43,383 nt of DNA from Betaproteobacteria bacterium HGW-Betaproteobacteria-8 (GCA_002842135.1 PHCD01000002.1:1-43383); one strand, 5' to 3'; positions 19,172-28,262 are shown, counted from the first letter of the stretch. The notes: a model not told the origin generated them from the letters alone. Made by a program: numbers and translations.

Positions 19172-20395
19172 CTAGGTTTTCGCAATCTGAAAAAGAGCCT
19201 GAAAAAAGGCGTAATAAACAAAACCGACCATGGCGCCGATTACCAGGATCAGTGCCGGCTCGATCATTGAACTGAGGCGCTTGATGCCCATGGCGAGACG
19301 CTCCTCGTAATAGGCGCCGAGCTGTCCCAGCACCTGGTCCAGCGTACCACTGCGTTCGCCGACGGCGATCATGGCCGTCACGATGCTGGGGATGCGAGGA
19401 TGGCGCAAACTGCTGGAGAGATCCTTGCCGGAAAGAATCTGCTCGGATGCGGCATGCAACTTGTCTGAAATCACCCGGTTCTTGACCACCTTGCCGGATA
19501 TCTTCAGTGCTTCCAGCGCAGTCAAACCGCTACGCAGCAACATGCCGAGCGACCAGTTCAATTGCGCCATGATGGCAGTGGTCAGCAGCTTGCCGATCAC
19601 CGGCATGCGCAGCAGCAGATCATGGATGCGCAGCTTGCCTTTGCGGGTGCGGTAAGCCATGGCTATCCCCACGACCGCCAGCAGCACCGCGCCAAGGATG
19701 TAAAGACCGTAATTGATCATGAAGGCTGACAGGTCGAGCAAAAACTGGGTCGATGGTGGCAGTGCCTGCCCACGCCCTTGAAAAAACTTGCCGAACGCGG
19801 GGATGATCTTGATCACCAGGAAAATGAACACCCCGATGGCCGCCAGCACCACAATCACTGGGTAGATCAGCGCATTGATGGTTTGCATTTTCAGCGCGGC
19901 ATTCTTGTCGATGTGCTCTGCGATGCGGTCCATCACCAGTTCCAGTTCACCAACACTCTCACCCGCGTAAATCAGTGTCACCGTCAGATCCGGAAATGTC
20001 TTGGGATGTTTGCCCATGGCCATTGACAGCGGCATGCCGTTCTCCAGATCCTGCACCACTTCGCGGATGATCTTGCGCAGCTTCTTGCTGCTGACCTGAG
20101 TGCTGGACATTTCCAGTGCATGCAACACCGGCAGGCCGGCGCGCAGCATAAAGGACATCTGCTTGAAGAAGAAAATGATGTCCTGTGTTGGCACCGAGCC
20201 AAAATTCTCCAGAAACTCAATCTTGACTTCCTTGCTGAGACCGGAAGAAGAGACATCCTCCTCCTGCTCGATCTCGGCGACGAACAGTGATTGCTGGCGC
20301 AAGGCAGCAGTAGCCGAGCGCGAATCCTCGGCCTCGATCACGCCCTTGCGCTCCTTGCCCTGGGCATCTACTGCAATGTATTTGAATTTTGCCAT
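19172..20395 (-). CDS. GspF/PilC-family inner-membrane platform protein
   Basis: The 407-residue product has two copies of the GspF domain, with IFFFKQMSFMLRAGLPVLHAL in the first and MAQLNWSLGMLLRSGLTALEAL in the second. Three long hydrophobic segments are present, with the final one ALILVIGAMVGFVYYAFFQALFQI. This protein anchors the assembly ATPase and builds the pseudopilus or pilus. It sits 11 nt after the ATPase gene and 3 nt before the PilP-like gene. Confidence 0.93.
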   Translation of the reverse strand: MAKFKYIAVDAQGKERKGVIEAEDSRSATAALRQQSLFVAEIEQEEDVSSSGLSKEVKIEFLENFGSVPTQDIIFFFKQMSFMLRAGLPVLHALEMSSTQVSSKKLRKIIREVVQDLENGMPLSMAMGKHPKTFPDLTVTLIYAGESVGELELVMDRIAEHIDKNAALKMQTINALIYPVIVVLAAIGVFIFLVIKIIPAFGKFFQGRGQALPPSTQFLLDLSAFMINYGLYILGAVLLAVVGIAMAYRTRKGKLRIHDLLLRMPVIGKLLTTAIMAQLNWSLGMLLRSGLTALEALKISGKVVKNRVISDKLHAASEQILSGKDLSSSLRHPRIPSIVTAMIAVGERSGTLDQVLGQLGAYYEERLAMGIKRLSSMIEPALILVIGAMVGFVYYAFFQALFQIAKT

Positions 20396-20406
20396 TCCGG
20401 ATCAGC

Positions 20407-22047
20407 TCAATGCCGCTTCACCGCGACGTTCTGTAACTCGGCCAGTGAGGTCTCACCAGCCAGCACCTTGATCGTACCGTCGCGCCACATCGGTTTCAGA
20501 CGACCGCATTGCAGCGCCATGGCTTCCAGCTCCTCTTCGCTGCCGCCCTTGGAAACCAGCTTGGAAAGGTTCTCGTCGAACCACAAGGTCTCGAACAAAC
20601 CCATGCGGCCGCGGTAGCCGCGCCCCTGACAAGCGGCGCAGCCGACCGGTTCATAGATAATGGTTTCCTTGTCGTCCTGATCAAGCAGATCGCGTTCTTC
20701 GGCGGTTGCAGCTTTGGCACTGCGGCAATGCGGGCACAGTCGCCGCACCAGACGCTGCGCGATCACGGCATTCATGGTGGCGCCGATCAAGTAAGGTTCG
20801 CTGCCGATATCTGCCAGACGCGTAATACTCGCCGCGGCCGTATTGGTATGCAGGGTGGAGAACACCAGGTGGCCGGTCATCGCCGCCTTCAGCGCCACGT
20901 CCGCCGTTTCTTCGTCGCGGATTTCGCCCACCATCAGCACATCTGGGTCATGCCGCAACAGTGAACGCAATGCGCCGGCAAAGCTGATCTTGTGACCGGT
21001 CTGGATCTGCGAAATGCCGTCCATGACGTATTCGATCGGGTCTTCCACCGTCATGATGTTGAGTTCAGGACTCTTGATTTCCTGCAAAGCGGCGAACAGT
21101 GTGGTTGATTTACCGCTACCGGTCGGACCGGTCAGCAGAATCATGCCGAACGGTTTACGGATGGCTTTGCGGAACTCGACCATGTCGGCGTCCGACATGC
21201 CGATCTTGGTCAGTGTCAGCGTTTCCGCCTCCTGACCGAGCAGACGCATGGTCACGCGCTCACCTAGGCGGGTCGGCGCAGTAGCCACGCGAATGTTGAA
21301 TTCGGCGTCGATTGGCGGCGCCAGGTAGAAACTCATGCCGCCGTCCTGCGGCTCGCGCTGCTCGGCGATATCCAGGTTGGAAAGCACTTTGACACGCGAG
21401 ATCAGGCCATTGGCAACGCTGGCGTCGGCATCGGTGTGATAATCCTGCAACCTGCCGTCCACCCGTAGCCGCACGCGCAGGCCATGCTCCTCCTGCATCA
21501 TGTGAATATCCGAAGCACGGCGCAGATAAGCCTCCTTGACGATGTCATTCAACAGCTCAACGAGATCGGTATCTGTGACGGTATCGGGTGCGGCCATGGC
21601 AGCGCCCGGCGTATGCGCGGCCAGATTGCGCGAAATCGCCGCATTGAGCGCTTCCGGCTCCGCCACTGCGAGCTGAATCGGCTGCCCAAACAGGCGCTGC
21701 AAGCTGTCCAGCGTGGCGCGGTCATCAGGGTCGGCTGTGGCGACCAGCACGCCACCCTCTTTTTCCTCCAGCGGCATGATCAACTTGCGCCGCGCCAGCG
21801 CTTGCGGAATACGCTTCAGCAGGCTGGCAGGCGGCGTCAGGCTGATCGGATTGACGAAAGGCAGCTCGCGCAACTCGGCTGCGGCCTGATAAAAGGCGGA
21901 AAGCGGCAGACGGTAATGCGCACCGATGGAAGCCAGCAAATCAACGCGTTTGCGCCTGGCCTCCACGCGCAGCTCAGCCAGTGTATCGGCCTCGATCAAC
22001 CGCTGGCGTACCGCCGCATCGATCAGCTGTTCAGCAGCCAGCGCCAA
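20407..22047 (-). CDS. GspE/PilB-family assembly ATPase
   Basis: This 546-residue secretion ATPase has the Walker A motif GPTGSGKST (307-315), the Asp box (MTVEDPIEY), the Walker B-like DPDVLMVGEIRDEE (367-380), the His box (GHLVFSTLHTN) and a zinc-binding pair CPHC (438-441) and CAAC (470-473). It powers pilus assembly. The N-terminal domain lacks a recognisable MshEN c-di-GMP motif. The start is TTG with a perfect GGAGGT five nt before it; an in-frame stop lies just upstream, so no earlier start is possible. No PilT-like retraction ATPase is found beside it. Confidence 0.94.
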   Translation of the reverse strand: MALAAEQLIDAAVRQRLIEADTLAELRVEARRKRVDLLASIGAHYRLPLSAFYQAAAELRELPFVNPISLTPPASLLKRIPQALARRKLIMPLEEKEGGVLVATADPDDRATLDSLQRLFGQPIQLAVAEPEALNAAISRNLAAHTPGAAMAAPDTVTDTDLVELLNDIVKEAYLRRASDIHMMQEEHGLRVRLRVDGRLQDYHTDADASVANGLISRVKVLSNLDIAEQREPQDGGMSFYLAPPIDAEFNIRVATAPTRLGERVTMRLLGQEAETLTLTKIGMSDADMVEFRKAIRKPFGMILLTGPTGSGKSTTLFAALQEIKSPELNIMTVEDPIEYVMDGISQIQTGHKISFAGALRSLLRHDPDVLMVGEIRDEETADVALKAAMTGHLVFSTLHTNTAAASITRLADIGSEPYLIGATMNAVIAQRLVRRLCPHCRSAKAATAEERDLLDQDDKETIIYEPVGCAACQGRGYRGRMGLFETLWFDENLSKLVSKGGSEEELEAMALQCGRLKPMWRDGTIKVLAGETSLAELQNVAVKRH

Positions 22048-22113
22048 GTTCCACCTCCGTCGCTATCAGCACAAAATCACTCGCATTCATCAGAACACCA
22101 TCTTTCGCATATT

Positions 22114-22893
22114 TCACAGCGCAATCACAAATGTGGCAGTCAGCCGCTGGTTGTAGCCCGGAGGCGGTTGATTCGGGGTTTGCGCCACCGTCATCTGCAC
22201 CACTGTCACCATCTTGTCCAGCTCCTCCAGCCCCTTCAAAAAGCGCATCAGACCGGCATAAGTGCCTTCCATGGTCAAACGCTGCATGGGGCGCTCCAAC
22301 TCGGCACCTATGCCCATTTTGGAGACCATATCCGCCACCATGTTGGGCGAAACCGTCGCCGTCGTGCGCGGAATCGCCGAAGCCATGCCGCCACCGGCCT
22401 GGGCAGTCCGCGCGGCTCTGGCGCGGGCATTTCTTGCCATTCTTTTACGGTCGTTTCTGCTAACGTTCTTGGTCTTGGTGGGCTGCGCCGCCTGTCCGCC
22501 CGCCGCTTCCGCCCTGCCGGTCACGCGGAACTCCTCATTGGCGTCGATTCTCACCATGGCATTACGCGCCACTTCGGAAATCGCCAGGCGCAAAGCGGTG
22601 GTGTCCGGCCCGGAGAGTTTCTTTTCCACTTCACGGGTCATGATCTGGGCGTTTTCCAGCTCCTTGCTCAACTCCTCCAGTTCCTTGTGGAGCGAGCGCA
22701 CATCGTCCGGCGGCGCATCGGGAATGCGACCGGTTTTCACAGCCTTATCCATGGAGTCGGCGCTGCTGCTCATTTCGCTGATATTTTTCTGCATGGGATA
22801 AAAGCGCAGCATGCCGTAGCCGCCAAAGACAAACACGGCAACCGTGAACAAGGTCAAAATCTGCTCGCGCAGACTCATTTTTTTCAGATTCAT
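22114..22893 (-). CDS. PilO/MshJ-like inner-membrane protein
   Basis: This 259-residue protein has a short cytoplasmic N terminus, one membrane segment (about 11-31), a coiled-coil stretch (about 65-95, HKELEELSKELENAQ) and a C-terminal ferredoxin-like domain (about 190-259, MEGTYAGLMRFLKGLEELDK), the layout of PilO/GspM proteins. An unusual Arg/Ala-rich stretch (about 137-170) lies between. Its ATG overlaps the stop of the PilM/PilN-like gene. It probably pairs with that protein's PilN-like half in the alignment complex. Identity is from architecture and context. Confidence 0.8.
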   Translation of the reverse strand: MNLKKMSLREQILTLFTVAVFVFGGYGMLRFYPMQKNISEMSSSADSMDKAVKTGRIPDAPPDDVRSLHKELEELSKELENAQIMTREVEKKLSGPDTTALRLAISEVARNAMVRIDANEEFRVTGRAEAAGGQAAQPTKTKNVSRNDRKRMARNARARAARTAQAGGGMASAIPRTTATVSPNMVADMVSKMGIGAELERPMQRLTMEGTYAGLMRFLKGLEELDKMVTVVQMTVAQTPNQPPPGYNQRLTATFVIAL

Positions 22894-24650
22894 GGCGTTA
22901 CTCCGCTTTGCTCATCATCTGCCGGCAACTCCTCTCCCAGCAGCACTACATCTGATTCCACCAGCCGGAATGTCATGGCGTAGCCCAGTAAGCCGAGGCG
23001 GCCGGCTTGCGCCCGGACGATGGGGTCGGCCACATCGGCACCCCAGGGACGCATCGCATCCTTGAACGCCTGGATGAAACGTTGCGCGGCTGCTTCGCTC
23101 AAGGCCCATCCCTCAATACGGATGCCCATATTGGGGGTTTCCTCCAGCACGTTGATGACCACATCGTCATTGATGCTACGTGCCAATTCCTCCAGCAGAT
23201 TGCGCACATAGGCCGTCCTGCCCGGTAGCTCCACCGCGAAAAAATCAAAACGGTTCATGACCTTGGCCAGCTCGGTTTCCTTCAGCTTGATTTCGTCCCG
23301 CGCTTTTTTCACGGCATCGATCTGCGCCTGCACACCGGCCACCGCCGCATCAAAGTTCTTCTTCTCGGCAGATACCTTCTGATAGCGTGAATCGACCAGC
23401 TCGTAGCGCACCTGCATCGCCAGCTCGGTGATCACGATCAGGCTCACCATCAGCACGCCAGCAGAAATCGCCCGTGCCTCCACCTGCTTCCACACCGGCG
23501 GTTTCGGGCCCTGCACAGATATCGCGCCACTGAACCGGGTCTTGCCGTGCAGCAGGAGATCGTGCGCGATGCCCTGCATACCGTGCGTTAGTTCGGCAGC
23601 CAGTACCGGCAGCTGCAGCACTTCGCGACCGGTCATGCTCTGCAAATCGCCTGCCAGCGTAGCCTCTTCTTCACAGTGGCCTGCCAGAAAAATCCGTGGC
23701 GGCTCCGGCGGCGTGACAGCATGGTAAGCCTCAAGACAGGCATCGACCGGCGAGTGCCGACCGCTCTGTTGCATGCGCACTGCCGTCACCGCACCATCCT
23801 CGATACGCAGGCTGGAGATATGCTCGCAATGCGGCTCGATCAGCACCGCCGTGGCCGGATGCTCCAGCAAGCCGGCTGCGGCGCCGCTCATTGGGTAAAT
23901 CTCCATCAACTCCACCTTGTGGGCGGCAAAGGCGGCCTCCCAGTGGCGCATCAAAGCCGTATTAACGCCGCTGACCAGCCACGGGTATTGCCCGTCGCCG
24001 CCAGCCTCTCCTTCGCTTTCCGCCAACTGCGCCACCCAGCCGCAGCTGATCTCGTCCGAATCAGTACGCAACCAGGCCTGACGAGTCAGGCACTCCTCCC
24101 TTTGCGCTTGTGTGATGAAGCCCATCTCCACCGCCAGCTCGGCAAAGCGCTTGAACGCGTAAATGGTGCCGTGACCGTCGCCGATACCGTTCTTCTGCTT
24201 GCCTCGCTGCCGGTCCAGCACTTCCTGGATCTGTGCGTCATCCATATAACCCAGCGCATGCAGAATCTGCCCGGCCGTCCAGTAGCCGTTCTGCTGCATC
24301 ATCAGCGGTTCAAGCTCCCAGCGGATCAGCTCCTGCATCTGAATCGCCGGGCGCGGCTTGTCAGCCGGCACCGGCAACTCAATCAGTGCCGACATCACCG
24401 CCGGGGTCAGCAGCACAGCTTTTTTGCCCTGCCAGCCGTGCTGACGCAGTTCGGTGATGACTTCGCTGACGGCCTGCTTCAGATCAGCGCTATTGGTGCT
24501 GGCGGTGTAATCGACATGCAACTGACCTTCGACGCGGCGCAACACTGCCCCGCGCAAGGTCAGGCCATCGGCCTCGCAAACGAGGATGGAATTCGGTTTG
24601 CCGAACCTGGACAATAGGCTGCCCAGTGCGGGTGGTAACTTCATACTCAC
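22890..24650 (-). CDS. PilM-PilN-like fusion with MshEN-like insertion (MshI/GspL-type)
   Basis: This 586-residue protein combines an actin-like PilM/GspL cytoplasmic part (residues 1 to about 395) with a membrane segment (about 405-425), a coiled coil and a PilN-like periplasmic domain (about 440-560, RTAYVRNLLEELARSINDDVV). The PilM part is split by a polar insertion (about 118-195) with two 24-residue motifs (125-148 and 168-191) that follow the MshEN pattern: Gly at position 10, Leu at 21 and Gln at 24 in both. A GTG at 24650 overlaps the prepilin stop; an ATG two codons in is an alternative start. Such fusions occur in MSHA (MshI) and T2SS (GspL); the insert is the odd feature. Confidence 0.85.
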   Translation of the reverse strand: MSMKLPPALGSLLSRFGKPNSILVCEADGLTLRGAVLRRVEGQLHVDYTASTNSADLKQAVSEVITELRQHGWQGKKAVLLTPAVMSALIELPVPADKPRPAIQMQELIRWELEPLMMQQNGYWTAGQILHALGYMDDAQIQEVLDRQRGKQKNGIGDGHGTIYAFKRFAELAVEMGFITQAQREECLTRQAWLRTDSDEISCGWVAQLAESEGEAGGDGQYPWLVSGVNTALMRHWEAAFAAHKVELMEIYPMSGAAAGLLEHPATAVLIEPHCEHISSLRIEDGAVTAVRMQQSGRHSPVDACLEAYHAVTPPEPPRIFLAGHCEEEATLAGDLQSMTGREVLQLPVLAAELTHGMQGIAHDLLLHGKTRFSGAISVQGPKPPVWKQVEARAISAGVLMVSLIVITELAMQVRYELVDSRYQKVSAEKKNFDAAVAGVQAQIDAVKKARDEIKLKETELAKVMNRFDFFAVELPGRTAYVRNLLEELARSINDDVVINVLEETPNMGIRIEGWALSEAAAQRFIQAFKDAMRPWGADVADPIVRAQAGRLGLLGYAMTFRLVESDVVLLGEELPADDEQSGVTP

Positions 24651-25987
24651 TGTTCAATATTCCAGACTAGAGGGTTGGGTTTCAGGGGTGGCACTTGACG
24701 TGGTGCCAATTTGATGAAATACGGCGAATTCAGAGGCGTGTCGGCACAAGTGCCGTCATAGCGTTTGCCGTCATTGGCGACGTTACCGACATCGTTGCAA
24801 ATCAGGGTCAGCACATGTACGCCGCTGGGCAGGGAGAAGTTATTGTTGCTGAGGCCGGTCAGATAAGGCGCCACCACGGCGGGCGGCACAGTCATGTTGC
24901 CTGCGGCCAGCGTCAGTGTGACCCCAGCCAGCGATGAACCCGCCGGCACCAGAACCTCACCCGCCTTGACCGGCAGTTCGCATGACAGCGCATCGCATGG
25001 CGTGACTGCGATGCGGCCTGCAGTAAACAGCAGCGAACCTTCGGCCAAGGTCAGCGTTTCGCCTGCCAGCGCAGAACCAACGGGCACGGTAACATCACCT
25101 GCCGTGACCGCTATCAGTCCGCTCGCCGGCGGCAGCACCAGATTGGCATCCGGCAAGATGGGGCTGAGAAACTCCTGCGCATCGCGCTCGGCATCAGTCG
25201 CATCGAGCGGCTTGACGGCGCCGTCATCGCGGTAATTCAGCTTCAACCGCAAACTATTGGCTGTAATCGTCTTCACCGCGCCGGTGGCGTTGTTGAAAAA
25301 CACATCGATCAAATCCCATCCAGCCAGATTATTTTTCCAGTCATTGAGGCCAAGCAGCTCGCCAGCGGGATAATCCACGCTGTATTCGTCACCTGCCGTC
25401 TCGCCCACCTTGAAATCCGAACCACAGCTTTGCACGATGATCTTGTCCGGCACGGCAGCCGCCGAAGCAGCCGCAGTAGCGCATGCTGTTCCGTCCACTT
25501 CGGCATGCTGACCGAATACCCAGCCATAGTTCGGTGCATCACCGGCCGTTCTCCAGCCATCAGGAAAGGACAATCCATCTCTCCCCGGCAGGGTTTCCAG
25601 ATAAGGTCCGCGCCAACCGGCCCAGATGCCGGATTGCGCATCCAGCGCCCATGCTGTCGGGGCCGGGTCGGCATCTGCGCATTTGCCATCCAGCAACTCG
25701 CGCAAACAAGCCGGCAACCGGCCCATGTCGGCCACAAAGCCACTGATCTCTGGTTCTCCATTGACCGTGCGATTAGCGTCGCCAACGATGGCGCGTTTGA
25801 TCAGCGTCAGGCGTTGTTTGGTTTCGTCATATCTCGATTGTTCATCCACGCCATCAACGACGGCGGTGCCAAGCAAGGCCAGCGAACCGAGAATGAAGAG
25901 AATCAGCAACAATTCCACCAAGGTGAACCCGGCTGCCTTGTGTGTGGAATATGTCGTCGCTGTCAGATGCATTTCAGGCAACTTCAT
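24647..25987 (-). CDS. Large minor prepilin with internal 21-residue repeats
   Basis: This 446-residue prepilin has a 20-residue leader ending in AAG, then FTLVELL with Glu5 and a hydrophobic helix. It keeps the DGVDE segment and GWRGPYLE motif seen in the preceding prepilin. Its C-terminal half is much longer than a usual pilin and carries two imperfect 21-residue repeats (297-317 and 343-363, consensus VPxGSxLAGxTLTLAxG). Six or more cysteines suggest disulfides. A prepilin peptidase must cut after Gly20. Its ATG overlaps the stop of the upstream prepilin gene. It could be a tip or adhesive minor pilin; this is inference. Confidence 0.88.
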   Translation of the reverse strand: MKLPEMHLTATTYSTHKAAGFTLVELLLILFILGSLALLGTAVVDGVDEQSRYDETKQRLTLIKRAIVGDANRTVNGEPEISGFVADMGRLPACLRELLDGKCADADPAPTAWALDAQSGIWAGWRGPYLETLPGRDGLSFPDGWRTAGDAPNYGWVFGQHAEVDGTACATAAASAAAVPDKIIVQSCGSDFKVGETAGDEYSVDYPAGELLGLNDWKNNLAGWDLIDVFFNNATGAVKTITANSLRLKLNYRDDGAVKPLDATDAERDAQEFLSPILPDANLVLPPASGLIAVTAGDVTVPVGSALAGETLTLAEGSLLFTAGRIAVTPCDALSCELPVKAGEVLVPAGSSLAGVTLTLAAGNMTVPPAVVAPYLTGLSNNNFSLPSGVHVLTLICNDVGNVANDGKRYDGTCADTPLNSPYFIKLAPRQVPPLKPNPLVWNIEQ

Positions 25988-26787
25988 TGCAGGCAGAGGA
26001 TGACATCGTCGCCGATGACTGTGTTATAAATTTCCGCACAGTTGGCGGCTGCCAGCACGCCAGCCTCCAACAGGCCATTCGGGCCGGAGCTGACAAGACG
26101 TGCTTTTTTCGGCTGGTCCAGATCGAACAGGTAATACGGCCGGCCGCGCTTTTCTTCCGCATCGAAGGCAGCACACGTCAGACAAGGCCGCCAGACAAAA
26201 TAGACACCTTCGGCCAGCTTGGTGAACGGGTCGGCCACAGCACGCATGGGCTCAGCCACTACAGCGCCGACGGTCGGCGAGCCGCCGCCATCGAAAGCCA
26301 GATTAACGCCAACCTCAACGTAGCCATCACCCGTGTTTTCCAGATACGGGCCGCGCCAGCCGCGCGCAGTGTCCGGATCCCACAACTCATCTACTGGCAA
26401 GGCGGCGTAGTTTGCACCATCCCAGAACTGGTCGGTCTGCAGAAAAGTGAAATCGGCCGCATGCTGGCGAACTGGATACGAACCAACATCGCGCCTGTAT
26501 TGCTTTAGCGCCTTACCAATTTGGGCCATCTCTGACCGGACGATCTGCTCGTTGGCATGTTCATCGACGCCGTCATAAGACAACAAGGCACCAACGGTCA
26601 ACAAAGCCAGCAATCCAATCACCACCAGCAGTTCAACCAGGGTGAAACCGCGCATAGGTGCGGGTTGCAAAGATTTATGTGTCACATGCAGGGAGGCGGT
26701 CACTAAACATTCAGGCAAGACCAGGCCTTGCATAAGGCCGAACACGGTCATTGCAGCGCCAGGACTTGCCTGAAAATTCAACCTCAT
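25984..26787 (-). CDS. Minor prepilin with long leader
   Basis: From the ATG at 26787, supported by GGAG about six nt upstream, the product is 267 residues. The type III signal MRG|FTLVELLVVIGLLALLTVGAL comes after a 47-residue leader, unusually long for a prepilin. The globular part has SYDGVDE straight after the helix and the GWRGPYLE motif. A TTG at 26799 is in frame but adds only four residues and has no better ribosome-binding site. If the long leader is real, it contains two hydrophobic patches (GLMQGLVLP and CLVTASLHV); an internal start at residue 47 would leave only a two-residue leader. It is cotranscribed with its neighbours. Confidence 0.85.
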   Translation of the reverse strand: MRLNFQASPGAAMTVFGLMQGLVLPECLVTASLHVTHKSLQPAPMRGFTLVELLVVIGLLALLTVGALLSYDGVDEHANEQIVRSEMAQIGKALKQYRRDVGSYPVRQHAADFTFLQTDQFWDGANYAALPVDELWDPDTARGWRGPYLENTGDGYVEVGVNLAFDGGGSPTVGAVVAEPMRAVADPFTKLAEGVYFVWRPCLTCAAFDAEEKRGRPYYLFDLDQPKKARLVSSGPNGLLEAGVLAAANCAEIYNTVIGDDVILCLQ

Positions 26788-26883
26788 GCTTATCTCCAAA
26801 ACCCATATTTATTATTCTTTTTATTTTTATTGTTCAAACACTTGCGCTGCACTGCAAAATCACCGGCAGCAGATGCAGTAAAG

Positions 26884-26938
26884 GGGCGAGACCTTGTCGG
26901 CCCCGCCCCGCTGTCATTTAATCAAACTGCGATTAAAT
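26884..26938 (-). terminator. GC-rich hairpin after the major prepilin gene
   Basis: On the minus strand, just after the prepilin stop, a small A/T-rich inverted repeat (ATTTAATC and GATTAAAT, 26916-26938) is followed by a GC hairpin with arms GGGGCG and CGCCCC. Only a short T-stretch follows, so this looks like a partial terminator or mRNA-stabilising structure that makes major pilin more abundant than downstream gene products. Confidence 0.45.
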
Positions 26939-27936
26939 TATTCAACAGTCTTTGTAGCATCAGCCAATACTTCGTCCAGGGTCTTGCCTTCTGGAGTCAG
27001 GACAGCGATCAAACGTGGCTTGTCGAAAACATTTACGTCGGTGATAGCTTCAGCAGCCGTCAGTGGAGTGTTGTCATTCAGATTAAGAACAGCATCTTCT
27101 GCACCTGCCGCCACGTGGAACAAACCAACGAAACGGCCATAGTTACGCGCTGGGTTTACGGTACGGCTAGCATAAGTCGGTGCAGAAGTCATCTGTACGG
27201 ATGAATTCTGCATGCTCTTGCCGGCGTCACCACCGAAGCCCAGGGCCAGGATCAGGTTGCAGGTACGGTCTTCCAGGAAGTCGTTGATGGAGTTGATGCG
27301 CATCAACTGATCGCCAGCAGGCAAAGCTACACCGTCGAAGTTATTGGCAATGCTCTGACCACCAGCGGTACAGCCTGCACCGGCAGGCAAGATGGAGATG
27401 GCACTGAAGCCAACACCCAAGGCAGCAGCATCTACTTCGAGAGCTTCAGGGTTGGTACCTTCGTTGTGCGCGGTGTTAGGAACAGTATTGGCACCTGTCA
27501 GTACACCGGCATTAGCAAGGGTAACCGCTTGCAGCTCGTCGATGCCGAAATCTTCCAGCACTTCCAGAACCCTGGTGCCAGTAGGACCAGCAGCGGCAAT
27601 ATCCCAGCCGCCGAATGCTGCACGGGCAGCCTTCGGCACGATCACTTCGTTATCATCCGCAGCGGCAGCATCAACAGCAGTGATACCGTCAAAAGGTAGA
27701 GCAGGATTAGCAGCGTCAGACAAAATATCCCACTGGTTCGGGAAATTGCCGGTCACGGCATTGTATTGACGAATGGTGCGGTCAACGGTTTGCATGTTGT
27801 TGGCAGCAGCAGTAGAACTGGCGTTGTCACCAACACCGTCATAAGCCACCAGGGCACCAACGGACAGCAGGGCCAGCAGTGTGATCACCACCAGCAGTTC
27901 GAGAAGGGTGAAACCCCCCTGTTTATTTTTCAACAT
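26938..27936 (-). CDS. Major prepilin of a type IV pilus-like system
   Basis: The 332-residue product has a short basic leader (MLKNKQGG) before FTLLELLVVITLLALLSVGAL, the class IVa pattern with Glu5, then AYDGVGD. The remaining 290 residues are Ala/Asp/Asn-rich with two cysteines in the C-terminal half, making it about twice the size of ordinary PilA. AAGGAG eight nt before the ATG is strong, and a sigma-54 promoter lies about 205 nt upstream. It is first in the operon and has a hairpin after its stop, both consistent with the main pilus subunit. The neighbouring PglL-type ligase suggests that it is glycosylated (inference). Confidence 0.9.
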   Translation of the reverse strand: MLKNKQGGFTLLELLVVITLLALLSVGALVAYDGVGDNASSTAAANNMQTVDRTIRQYNAVTGNFPNQWDILSDAANPALPFDGITAVDAAAADDNEVIVPKAARAAFGGWDIAAAGPTGTRVLEVLEDFGIDELQAVTLANAGVLTGANTVPNTAHNEGTNPEALEVDAAALGVGFSAISILPAGAGCTAGGQSIANNFDGVALPAGDQLMRINSINDFLEDRTCNLILALGFGGDAGKSMQNSSVQMTSAPTYASRTVNPARNYGRFVGLFHVAAGAEDAVLNLNDNTPLTAAEAITDVNVFDKPRLIAVLTPEGKTLDEVLADATKTVE

Positions 27937-28141
27937 CGTGACTTCTCCTTAATTGTTGAATTGTTGTAGCAAATTGTTGTTTTAAACGGCTGGGCCGATC
28001 CGGCGCTGGGGAGCCACCGGACCGCCCAAAACCACTACCACACCTGAACCATGTTTTGGCATGGCTTATTGCAGGGGGGATTCAGGCGATCCCGGTACAC
28101 GGCTGACTTGTAACCATCGGCGCTCGCCCTTATGTGTACGG
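27937..28141 (-). promoter_or_regulatory. Structured 5' leader of the major prepilin mRNA
   Basis: If transcription starts about 12 nt after the sigma-54 element (near 28141), the leader is about 205 nt. It has paired segments: GTACAC/GTGTAC (28134-28139 with 28095-28100), CCATG/CATGG (28064-28060 with 28053-28049) and a GC-rich stem (28000-28021), before an A/T-rich unpaired end and AAGGAG. No known riboswitch consensus was recognised. A stabilising or translational-control role is possible. Confidence 0.45.
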
Positions 28142-28151
28142 AAACTTGTTA

Positions 28152-28168
28152 CGCAAAGTGCGTGCCAA
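28152..28168 (-). promoter_or_regulatory. Sigma-54 promoter of the prepilin operon
   Basis: The minus strand reads TTGGCACGCACTTTGCG, an almost perfect match to the sigma-54 consensus TGGCACG-N4-TTGC, with GG and GC separated by exactly 10 nt. It lies about 216 nt upstream of the major prepilin start codon. Sigma-54 control of pilin genes is established in Pseudomonas (RpoN/PilR). The palindromes upstream at 28271-28303 fit an activator site. Confidence 0.88.
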
Positions 28169-28262
28169 GACACTTTCATAAATTACTATGTGATTGTTTC
28201 ATCTATGTTTATAGGAATTTATCCCGTTACATTTACTTACAAAATAGCAACAATTGGTTGTT

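Noticed and set aside
21484..22983. A 499-codon plus-strand open frame
   Set aside because: It lies antisense to the ATPase and PilO-like genes, is rich in His, Arg and Gln as expected of a shadow frame, and has no recognisable domain.
28095..28168. Possible c-di-GMP (GEMM) riboswitch in the prepilin leader
   Set aside because: Fragments such as CACGCAC and AGCCGTGTACCG recall the class, but the GCAAACC and GACGCAAAGC cores are missing and the first fragment is part of the sigma-54 promoter.
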